Source: an uncultured Mogibacterium sp. (GTDB taxonomy: Bacteria; Bacillota_A; Clostridia; Peptostreptococcales; Anaerovoracaceae). From it: a DNA stretch of 6,369 nucleotides. This document shows positions 1-5,750 of the stretch, in pieces (the stretch's first letter is position 1; each line of letters starts with the position of its first letter). The notes beneath the pieces were generated by a model, which had not been told where the DNA came from, did not search any database, and worked only from the letters and a program-made list of their open reading frames with translations. The position numbers and the translations under genes were made by a program. The DNA lies in NCBI RefSeq assembly GCF_938039775.1, contig NZ_CALHTQ010000176.1:1-6369 (forward strand), written 5' to 3'.

Positions 1-876
1 GTTTCTCGCGGTGAGCGAGTTGAAATCGGTGGAGCGTTTAGAATACCAGATATTATGGAGCAGAGTGGAGCTACGCTGCATGAAGTTGGCACTACCAACA
101 AGACAAAGCCGAGCGACTATGAGAAGGCGATTAATGAAAATACTGGGGCTCTCATGAAAGTGCACACAAGTAACTACAAGATTATGGGATTCACCGAAGA
201 GGCTGAACTCGATGAGCTAGTTGAAATCGGTAAGGCACATGACCTGCCAGTCATTTTCGATATGGGAAATGGGCTTATGGTAAACCTAGCTGAGTACGGA
301 CTTGATGAACCTAACGTTCCTGCTTCACTCAATACGGGCATAGACGTTATCCTGTTTAGCGGAGATAAGCTACTTGGTGGTCCGCAGGCTGGAATTATAG
401 CTGGAAAGCGTAAGTACATCGAGAAGATGAAGAAGCATCCGCTAGCTCGTGCACTGAGAGTGGATAAGATGACTTTTGCAGCGATGGAAGAGACACTCAA
501 AAAATACAGGGACACCACTATTGCGATGCGCGATATTCCGGTGCTCCGTATGATTACTACGCCTAGAGAGGTTCTGCTTGAAAGAGCAGAGAAGTTGGCA
601 GGCAAGATTAGTGAGGCAAATGATAAGCTCAAAGTGAAGCTTGTCGATGCGGACGACCAAATTGGCGGTGGGTCGGCACCGATGGTGTTCCTGCCAGGCG
701 TTGCAGTTGCTGTAACCTCTGATAAGACTACTACAAAGGGACTCGAAAGGGCGCTAAGAAAACATGAAATTCCTGTAATCGCTAGAATTCACGAAGATGA
801 GCTGCTGTTTTCTGTTAGAACGCTGATTGACAGTGAACTCGATAATGTTGCAGCGGCACTAGGGGAAGTGGAATAG
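1..876 (+). CDS. selA: L-seryl-tRNA(Sec) selenium transferase (selenocysteine synthase), 5'-truncated
   Basis: This is the C-terminal 291 codons of SelA. The reading frame is open from base 1 and begins with VSRGERVEIGGAFRIPDIM, a typical SelA core segment, so the ATG at 55 is an internal methionine and not the start. SelA is a cytoplasmic PLP enzyme, a ring-shaped homodecamer in E. coli, that turns Ser-tRNA(Sec) into Sec-tRNA(Sec) using selenophosphate made by SelD. The PLP-binding lysine is in FSGDKLLGGPQAG (AAG at 367-369). If it aligns with E. coli Lys295, about 170 N-terminal residues lie left of the window, giving a normal total length near 460. The upstream motif FDMGNGLM (about codons 86-93) also fits the family. 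The stop TAG (874-876) touches the selB ATG, so the two genes are very likely cotranscribed and perhaps translationally coupled. No frameshift is visible. Family identification is firm; the operon is inferred. Confidence 0.96.
   Translation, partial: VSRGERVEIGGAFRIPDIMEQSGATLHEVGTTNKTKPSDYEKAINENTGALMKVHTSNYKIMGFTEEAELDELVEIGKAHDLPVIFDMGNGLMVNLAEYGLDEPNVPASLNTGIDVILFSGDKLLGGPQAGIIAGKRKYIEKMKKHPLARALRVDKMTFAAMEETLKKYRDTTIAMRDIPVLRMITTPREVLLERAEKLAGKISEANDKLKVKLVDADDQIGGGSAPMVFLPGVAVAVTSDKTTTKGLERALRKHEIPVIARIHEDELLFSVRTLIDSELDNVAAALGEVE
861..868 (+). promoter_or_regulatory. Ribosome binding site of selB, inside selA
   Basis: AGGGGAAG lies 8 nt before the selB ATG and within the last codons of selA. 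It supports the start at 877 and coupling of the two genes. Confidence 0.7.
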
Positions 877-2784
877 ATGAAGAATGTAATTATTGGCACG
901 GCTGGTCATGTTGATCATGGCAAGACACAATTGATTAAAGCTCTATCTGGAATTGATACAGATAGGTTATCCGAGGAGAAGAAGCGTGGAATAACGATTG
1001 AGCTAGGATTTGCTCATATCGATAATGATGCCGGATATAACATCGGAGTAATCGACGTACCTGGTCATGAGAAATTTATCAAGAATATGCTTGCTGGAAT
1101 CAGTGGTGTTGACTTCGTGCTATTCGTAGTCGCAGCTGATGAAGGCATTATGCCTCAGACCAAGGAGCATTTTGAAATCCTTCAGGCACTCGGTATAGAT
1201 GATGGAATCATTGCAATCACCAAGAAAGACATGGTTGACGAGGAGTGGCTTGAAATGCTGCTCGAGGATGTTAAGGAGTATTTTGAAGGTTCATTCCTCG
1301 AAGGCAAACCGATGATAGCCGTTTCTTCCAAGACTGGCGAGAATATAGACGTTCTCAAAGAAGAAATTTTAAAGAAATGTGATCGAGAGTCGAAGAGGCG
1401 CGAGGAGCCTGAGCTGTTCAGACTTCCGATAGATAGAGTTTTCTCTATGCAGGGATTTGGAACTGTAGTTACGGGAACTCTTGTGGATGGAGTTCTCAGA
1501 CTTAACGATGAGATAGCTGTATACCCGGATGATATTCCTGCAAAGGTGAGGGGCATCCAGACTTATGGAAGTGACACTGACGAGGCGGTTGCTGGGCAGC
1601 GAACTGCTGTGAATCTGTCTGGTATCAAGAAGGAAGATGCTCCTAGAGGCTCTGTTCTGGCAGCGCCTGGGGCAGTAACTGTAACCAATATGCTTGACGT
1701 AGAGCTTAGCGTGTTTAAGAGCAGTGACAGGAAGATCCTAAATAACAGCAGGATTCACCTATACACTGGTAGTAAGGAAGTTCTGGCAAAAGTAATCATC
1801 ATGGACCGTGAATTTATGGTGAGTGGTGATACGGCCTACGTCCAGCTAAGACTAGAAGAGCCTATCGCAATCAGAAGGGGCGACAAATTTATCGTCAGAT
1901 TCTACTCACCCGTAATTACGATTGGTGGTGGTGTAATCTTGGATGCAAATCCAGAGAAACATAAGAGAAATCGTGATGACGTTATGGCTGACTTTGGTGT
2001 TTTAGCAAGTGGAGATGTAGAGGCAATTGTTCACCTCAAGACGGGAAAATGGAAGTATTATAAGCAGCAGGAACTCGGACAGGAGCTGGGTTTAACTGCC
2101 GATGAGATAAATCATTCGATAGAGCTGCTTTCAGATCAAGGCAAAGTAATCACTCTCGCCGATGGGTCTATAGTGAGTGAAGATAAACTAAGCTTGCTCG
2201 GAGACACGCTTTCCAAAATTATCGACGAATATCACAGTCAGAATCCTATGGTAGATGGTATCCCGAAGAGAGAGCTGCTTAGCAGGCTAAAGGAGTACAG
2301 ACACATAGAAGATGACAAGCTTGGACAGGCGATAATTTCTAACTTCTTAGATGCAGGTGTGCTTGAGGATAAGGAAAAGACGATATCGCTTGCTGGTTTC
2401 AAGGTTGAGTTCTCGGACGAACAGCTTGCACTCATGGATAAGATAAGTCAGATGTATAGTGCGTCAGGAGTAGAGACAATCAAGAATGAAGAGATATATG
2501 AACTTGTAGGCGACAAGAATGTTGCTAGTGCGCTTCAGGCAGAGTTAGTATCTCAGGGAAAAATCTTCAAGCTTGATGCTAGTTACTTTATAGATACCAA
2601 TGCATGGGACGAAGCGGTTGCTGCTGGACGAGAACTTGGGGCAGAAAAACCCGATGGATTCACATTGGCAGAATATCGTGATAAGCTTGAAATATCAAGG
2701 AAATTCGCCTCTGTTTTATTATCCGCACTTGACAAGTACGGTATTACAGTGTTTAATGGAGATTGCCGAAAGGCAATAAAATAG
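877..2784 (+). CDS. selB: Selenocysteine-specific translation elongation factor SelB
   Basis: Complete 635-residue SelB, close to the length of the Moorella protein and slightly longer than that of E. coli. It is a GTPase that binds Sec-tRNA(Sec) and the mRNA SECIS hairpin and delivers the tRNA to the ribosome at UGA. The N-terminal G domain shows G1 GHVDHGKT (10-17), switch I RGITIELGFA (37-46), G3 DVPGH (60-64), G4 TKKD (115-118, the SelB form of NKxD) and G5 SSK (150-152). EF-Tu-like domain II begins near IDRVFSMQGFGTVVTGT (185-201), and domain III ends near RFYSPVITIGGGVILD (341-356). The rest, about 370-635, matches the chain of winged-helix domains that reads SECIS; the final part has the SelB-type pattern SRKFASVLLSALDKYGITVF. 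The start is fixed by conserved sequence directly after the ATG and by an AGGGGAAG site. The 3' end also appears to hold a promoter for the next gene. Confidence 0.97.
   Translation: MKNVIIGTAGHVDHGKTQLIKALSGIDTDRLSEEKKRGITIELGFAHIDNDAGYNIGVIDVPGHEKFIKNMLAGISGVDFVLFVVAADEGIMPQTKEHFEILQALGIDDGIIAITKKDMVDEEWLEMLLEDVKEYFEGSFLEGKPMIAVSSKTGENIDVLKEEILKKCDRESKRREEPELFRLPIDRVFSMQGFGTVVTGTLVDGVLRLNDEIAVYPDDIPAKVRGIQTYGSDTDEAVAGQRTAVNLSGIKKEDAPRGSVLAAPGAVTVTNMLDVELSVFKSSDRKILNNSRIHLYTGSKEVLAKVIIMDREFMVSGDTAYVQLRLEEPIAIRRGDKFIVRFYSPVITIGGGVILDANPEKHKRNRDDVMADFGVLASGDVEAIVHLKTGKWKYYKQQELGQELGLTADEINHSIELLSDQGKVITLADGSIVSEDKLSLLGDTLSKIIDEYHSQNPMVDGIPKRELLSRLKEYRHIEDDKLGQAIISNFLDAGVLEDKEKTISLAGFKVEFSDEQLALMDKISQMYSASGVETIKNEEIYELVGDKNVASALQAELVSQGKIFKLDASYFIDTNAWDEAVAAGRELGAEKPDGFTLAEYRDKLEISRKFASVLLSALDKYGITVFNGDCRKAIK
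2729..2757 (+). promoter_or_regulatory. Predicted sigma-A promoter inside the 3' end of selB, for the lipoprotein gene
   Basis: A perfect -35 TTGACA (2729-2734) is followed after exactly 17 nt by -10 TTTAAT (2752-2757, five of six consensus bases). Transcription would start near 2762-2765, about 40 nt before the lipoprotein ATG. The site lies in selB coding sequence, so it could be a chance match. The near-ideal elements, their position before a gene with different codon bias, and the hairpin right at the predicted start argue for function. Confidence 0.62.
2762..2777 (+). other. Small GNRA-loop hairpin at the predicted 5' end of the lipoprotein mRNA
   Basis: ATTGCC (2762-2767), loop GAAA, GGCAAT (2772-2777): a perfect 6-bp stem with a stable GNRA tetraloop. 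It spans the last codons of selB, just before its stop. No T-tract follows, so it is unlikely to be an intrinsic terminator. Placed at the predicted transcription start, it could act as a 5' stabilising stem, or as a 3' end or processing signal for the sel transcript. Confidence 0.5.
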
Positions 2785-2792
2785 TCATGAAA

Positions 2793-2797
2793 GGGAG
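2793..2797 (+). promoter_or_regulatory. Ribosome binding site deciding the lipoprotein start
   Basis: GGGAG, within AAAGGGAGAA, lies 7 nt before the ATG at 2805. The longer reading frame from an ATG at 2763 would overlap selB, has no such site, and would put 14 polar residues before the signal peptide. Confidence 0.8.
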
Positions 2798-2804
2798 AAC
2801 TATA

Positions 2805-3386
2805 ATGAAGAAGAAGACACTACTTATTGTAAGCATGCTTGTAATGGTTATGTTTGCGCTAACAGCTTGTGGCGGCAAGTCACCTAAGAATGTTGTTGAG
2901 GACAATCTTAAGCAGATTAAGACTGAGAAAGCTAATTCAAACGTTTCTAAGCTATTCAATGACAGCACTCTAGAGCAGAAGTACGGAAAAGAGTACGACA
3001 AGTTCATCAAGAAGGTGCAGGATTTCGATTACGAAGTTAAGGATGAGAAGGTTGATGGTAAGAAGGCAACTGTAAAGGTCGAAATCAAGACATACGACTT
3101 CGGTGCAGCTTACAAGACTACTTATGATACCGTAGTAGCTGACGCTAAGAGCGGAAAGATCACTGCAACAACAGATATTAAAGACTATGTTTACAATCTG
3201 ATGTTCCAGAACCTAAACAGCGTAAAGGATAAGTCTTACAAGAAGACCGTTACTATCAACTGTACAAAGAACGACAAGGGCGAGTGGACAACTGATATTA
3301 ATAACAACGTTGACTTCCTAGATGCAATGATGGGTGGAATGTTCACAGCAATCAAGTCTGTTCAGGCAGGACAGGCAGCTCAGTAG
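2805..3386 (+). CDS. Small secreted lipoprotein of unknown function
   Basis: This is a 193-residue protein with a classical lipoprotein signal peptide: positively charged MKKK, a hydrophobic stretch at about residues 6-19, and lipobox LTAC with the lipidated Cys at position 22, followed by GGKS. The mature part of about 172 residues is hydrophilic, rich in Lys and Asp, with alternating charged and aromatic strands in the middle, and would sit on the outer face of the membrane. I do not recognise a named family. The size and pattern resemble small NTF2-like or DUF4878/DUF5105-type lipoproteins of Firmicutes, but that is a guess. The gene starts 20 nt after selB, so it may be read from the sel operon, yet it seems to have its own promoter. 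Codon use is strongly biased: 28 AAG against 3 AAA for Lys, 7 TTC against 1 TTT, and 7 TAC against 2 TAT. This suggests high expression. No in-frame UGA is present, and no link to selenium is shown. Confidence 0.88.
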   Translation: MKKKTLLIVSMLVMVMFALTACGGKSPKNVVEDNLKQIKTEKANSNVSKLFNDSTLEQKYGKEYDKFIKKVQDFDYEVKDEKVDGKKATVKVEIKTYDFGAAYKTTYDTVVADAKSGKITATTDIKDYVYNLMFQNLNSVKDKSYKKTVTINCTKNDKGEWTTDINNNVDFLDAMMGGMFTAIKSVQAGQAAQ

Positions 3387-3391
3387 CACCT

Positions 3392-3413
3392 GTTTATCGG
3401 CTTTCCGATAGAT
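3392..3413 (+). other. Hairpin just after the lipoprotein stop
   Basis: TATCGG (3395-3400), loop CTTT, CCGATA (3405-3410) form six perfect pairs, extendable by three weaker pairs including two G-U. There is no T-tract, so it is not a terminator by itself. It could protect the 3' end of the lipoprotein mRNA together with the terminator 17 nt downstream. Confidence 0.45.
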
Positions 3414-3426
3414 TAAGCGAATAATA

Positions 3427-3459
3427 AAGACCGTGGCTGCAAAGCCACGGTCTTGTTTT
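3427..3459. terminator. Strong intrinsic terminator, probably bidirectional, between the lipoprotein gene and htpG
   Basis: A perfect 12-bp stem, AAGACCGTGGCT (3427-3438) with AGCCACGGTCTT (3443-3454), closes a GCAA tetraloop. On the plus strand it is followed by GTTTT, ending the lipoprotein (and sel) transcript. On the minus strand the stem is followed by TATTATT, so it can also end htpG transcripts. It sits between two convergent genes, as expected for a shared terminator. Confidence 0.88.
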
Positions 3460-3495
3460 ACATAGAGATTGTGTGTTTGGATTTAGCATTAAAAG

Positions 3496-3534
3496 TGCAA
3501 GTCCCTGCTGTCATGATATTACTTGGCAGGTGCA
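3496..3534 (-). other. Weak imperfect inverted repeat downstream of htpG
   Basis: TGCA plus CCTGC pairs with GCAGG plus TGCA across a 17-nt loop, with a 4-nt bulge on one side. It lies directly after the htpG stop on the minus strand, where it is followed by CTTTTAA. It may be a weak first terminator or a chance repeat. Confidence 0.25.
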
Positions 3535-3539
3535 ACAGC

Positions 3540-5474
3540 TTACTTCATGAGCTTACAGATTCTCTCTCCAAATGCTAGCGGATCTTCAACTGGCATACCT
3601 TCGAGCACAAGCGCCTGATCATACAGGAGATTTGCATAGTCATTCACTTTGTCACTATCTCCGGCTTCTACGGCCTTCTTGATAGCTTCAAAGAATGGAA
3701 GGTCTCCATTTAGCTCAAGCACTTTATCAGCTTCAACCCCTGATAGATCTTTGTTGCCGGACATAGCAGCCTGCGCTTTTAAGATTTTTTCCATCTCTAT
3801 AGATACGCCATCTGCAGTTGCAAAGCATACAGGATGATTCTTGAGCCTTGTAGATAGAATTACGGATGAAACCTTGTCTCCGAGAGTATTCTTGATAGCT
3901 GTTAGTGTATCCTTTGCTGCTTCATTCTTATCTTCCTGTGCTTTTATCTCCTCATCTGTTCTCTCAAATCCTAGATCCTTATCAGAGATGTTCTTAAACT
4001 CCTTGCCTTCATATTCTCTCATAGCCATGAACGCAAATTCATCTATGTTGTCTGTGCAGTAAAGGACCTCATATCCTTTATCTTTGAATAAATCCATCTG
4101 AGGCATCATCTGGATTTTACCTTTTGATTCTCCCGCTGCGTAGTATATGTACTTTTGGTCATCGGACATGCGCGATACGTAGTCACTTAGCGTAGTCATA
4201 CTCTCTGTTGTACCACTGTAATATAGGAGTAAATCCATCAGCTTATCCTTGTCAGCACCGAAGTTATCATATACTCCGTACTTGAGCTGGATTCCAAAGT
4301 TTTCAAAGAATTTCTCGTACTTCTCGCGCTCCTTGTCACGCATTTCTCCAAACGTCTGCAAAAGTTTCTTTTCGAGCCTCTGTGCTATTGCACGAAGCTG
4401 CCTATCTTGCTGCAGCATCTCTCTAGAGATATTGAGAGATAGGTCTGGGGAATCAACGAGTCCGCTGATAAATCCAAAGTAACTTGGTAGTAAATCCTCA
4501 CACTTATCCATGATTAAAACACCGCTAGAGTATAATTGTAGTCCTGGCTTAAAGTCTTTGTTGTAGTAATTAAAAGGAACTTCGCTAGGTACAAACAGAA
4601 GTGCGTCATATGAGATAACACCCTCGACGTTAGTATGAACTACTTTTAGCGGATCACTCCAAGACATGTAAGTCTTTTTGAAGAAATCGTTATACTGCTC
4701 GTCAGTGATTTCACTCTTCTTGGTCTTCCATAGAGGAACCATGCTGTTGAGCTTTTCATCCTCTGTAAAAGTCTCGTACTCAGGCTTGTAGTCCTCGGCA
4801 CCCATCTCTTCTTCGGATGCTGGTTTCTGACGCTGCTTCGTAACATTCATCACGATAGGGTAGCGAATATAGTCTGAATACTGCTTAACGATGCCTCTGA
4901 TTCTGTATTCTTCAAGGAACTCAGAGTAATTATCGTCCTCTGTGTCATCTCTTAGATAAATGACAATATCGGTTCCGATATCAGCGCGTTCTGCTTCATC
5001 TATCGTGAATCCTTCAGCACCTTCGCTCTCCCAAATGTATGCCTGAGTAGAGTCGTAAGCCTTGGAAATAACCTGAATCTTCTTAGCTACCATAAATGCA
5101 CTGTAGAAGCCAACTCCGAACTGACCAATTATATCCACATCCTGCAAAGCTTCTGAATTGTCTGACTTGAATTTGAGTGAGCCACTATTGGCGATAATTC
5201 CGAGGTTGTTCTCGAGCTCCTCTTTGGTCATGCCTATTCCACTATCTGAGATAGTTAGAGTTCTAGCTGCTTTGTCTGCTGCAATTCTGATTTCAAAATC
5301 ATCTCTAGATTTTCCTGTGCAACCATCTTCGGCTTCTCTATAGTAACGCTTGTCAATGGCATCACTCGCATTGCTGATAATCTCTCTCATGAATATCTCT
5401 CGATTAGTATAGATAGAGTTGATCATCATATCGAGCAGTCGCTGTGATTCTGCTTTAAACTGCATTTTCTCCAT
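3540..5474 (-). CDS. htpG: Hsp90-family molecular chaperone HtpG
   Basis: Complete 644-residue bacterial Hsp90, slightly longer than the E. coli protein of 624. It is a cytosolic ATP-dependent dimeric chaperone that acts late in folding and in stress protection. The N-terminal GHKL ATPase domain shows EIISNASDAIDK (31-42, with the nucleotide-binding Glu and Asn), DSGIGMT (77-83), GQFGVGFYSAF (117-127, the lid and glycine box) and GTDIVIYL (167-174). The middle domain has the PLW motif (247-249) and the conserved loop LSLNISREMLQQDR (345-358), whose Arg351 corresponds to the ATP-contacting catalytic arginine. The C-terminal dimerisation domain follows and ends LMK, with no MEEVD tail, as usual for bacteria. 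The start at Met1 is supported by AAGAAGG placed 8 nt upstream; Met4 would be too far. The gene is convergent with the lipoprotein gene and divergent from trxB. A promoter and CIRCE operator precede it. Confidence 0.98.
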   Translation of the reverse strand: MEKMQFKAESQRLLDMMINSIYTNREIFMREIISNASDAIDKRYYREAEDGCTGKSRDDFEIRIAADKAARTLTISDSGIGMTKEELENNLGIIANSGSLKFKSDNSEALQDVDIIGQFGVGFYSAFMVAKKIQVISKAYDSTQAYIWESEGAEGFTIDEAERADIGTDIVIYLRDDTEDDNYSEFLEEYRIRGIVKQYSDYIRYPIVMNVTKQRQKPASEEEMGAEDYKPEYETFTEDEKLNSMVPLWKTKKSEITDEQYNDFFKKTYMSWSDPLKVVHTNVEGVISYDALLFVPSEVPFNYYNKDFKPGLQLYSSGVLIMDKCEDLLPSYFGFISGLVDSPDLSLNISREMLQQDRQLRAIAQRLEKKLLQTFGEMRDKEREKYEKFFENFGIQLKYGVYDNFGADKDKLMDLLLYYSGTTESMTTLSDYVSRMSDDQKYIYYAAGESKGKIQMMPQMDLFKDKGYEVLYCTDNIDEFAFMAMREYEGKEFKNISDKDLGFERTDEEIKAQEDKNEAAKDTLTAIKNTLGDKVSSVILSTRLKNHPVCFATADGVSIEMEKILKAQAAMSGNKDLSGVEADKVLELNGDLPFFEAIKKAVEAGDSDKVNDYANLLYDQALVLEGMPVEDPLAFGERICKLMK

Positions 5475-5482
5475 ATCATAAA

Positions 5483-5489
5483 CCTTCTT
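5483..5489 (-). promoter_or_regulatory. Ribosome binding site of htpG
   Basis: On the minus strand AAGAAGG stands 8 nt before the ATG at 5474. This fits Met1 rather than the in-frame Met4. Confidence 0.75.
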
Positions 5490-5508
5490 TCGTAATAGTA
5501 TCTAACGA

Positions 5509-5535
5509 TTAGCACTCTCGTGCTCCGTCTGCTAA
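5509..5535 (-). promoter_or_regulatory. CIRCE operator (HrcA-binding site), one arm degenerate
   Basis: On the plus strand this reads TTAGCACTC, 9 nt, GTCTGCTAA. The consensus CIRCE is TTAGCACTC-N9-GAGTGCTAA, so the left arm is perfect, the spacing is exact and the right arm matches 7 of 9. It lies one base after the htpG -10 box, covering the predicted transcription start, which is the usual position for repression by HrcA. The element would be carried into the htpG leader only in part. Control of htpG by HrcA is therefore predicted. HrcA itself is not in the window. Confidence 0.85.
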
Positions 5536-5536
5536 T

Positions 5537-5565
5537 AATATACTACTAGTTAGATAATATTTCAA
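5537..5565 (-). promoter_or_regulatory. Predicted sigma-A promoter of htpG
   Basis: On the minus strand, -35 TTGAAA (5565-5560), a 17-nt spacer, and -10 TATATT (5542-5537). Transcription should start near 5530, inside CIRCE, giving a leader of about 56 nt. Confidence 0.8.
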
Positions 5566-5637
5566 GAAGGGAACGATAAACCGCTAATAACATCGCGTCG
5601 AAAAATTAGATTGCACAAAATTAAAAATCACAGAATA

Positions 5638-5668
5638 TTCATAATTTGCATCTTTCTTAGAGTATAAT
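5638..5668 (+). promoter_or_regulatory. Predicted promoter of trxB
   Basis: A perfect -10 TATAAT is at 5663-5668. The -35 region is poor: the best match is TTCATA at 5638-5643 with a long 19-nt spacer, and there is no TGn extension. A weak -35 suggests that an activator may help. TTGCAC at 5611-5616 could serve a second, weaker start. The predicted transcription start is about 5675. Confidence 0.6.
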
Positions 5669-5685
5669 GGACTCATGATAATGAA

Positions 5686-5705
5686 GGTGAATGAATACAT
5701 TCATC
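5686..5705 (+). other. Stem-loop in the trxB 5' leader
   Basis: GGTGAATG (5686-5693), loop AATA, CATTCATC (5698-5705): eight pairs with one G-U. It lies about 11 nt after the predicted transcription start and 32 nt before the ribosome binding site, with no T-tract. It does not hide the ribosome binding site and does not match a riboswitch I know. A role in mRNA stability or as a binding site is possible. Confidence 0.45.
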
Positions 5706-5737
5706 GTGGGGATACATTTACAAGGATTCTAATACAC

Positions 5738-5744
5738 GGAGGTG
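5738..5744 (+). promoter_or_regulatory. Strong ribosome binding site of trxB
   Basis: GGAGGTG stands 6 nt before the ATG at 5751 and fixes the start. Confidence 0.88.
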
Positions 5745-5750
5745 CTAGAA

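Noticed and set aside
174..660. Minus-strand reading frames over selA
   Set aside because: Antisense shadows of conserved selA sequence, low-complexity Ser-rich products and no ribosome binding site evidence.
55..876. Taking the ATG at 55 as the start of a 273-residue protein
   Set aside because: Conserved SelA sequence continues in frame upstream to base 1, so this is an internal Met of a gene cut by the window edge.
2763..2804. Longer start for the lipoprotein at ATG 2763
   Set aside because: It overlaps selB, lacks a ribosome binding site, and would place polar residues before a textbook signal peptide that begins at 2805.
3387..3539. Possible selC (tRNA-Sec) or small RNA in the gap after the lipoprotein gene
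   Set aside because: There is no T-loop GGTTCRA motif, no acceptor stem pairing of the right length and no CCA end; the gap is explained by hairpins and a terminator.
5531..5590. Repeated GCTAATAA at 5531 and 5583 as a paired operator
   Set aside because: The first copy is part of CIRCE plus the -10 region, the second lacks the rest of a CIRCE arm, and the shared bases are too few and AT-rich.
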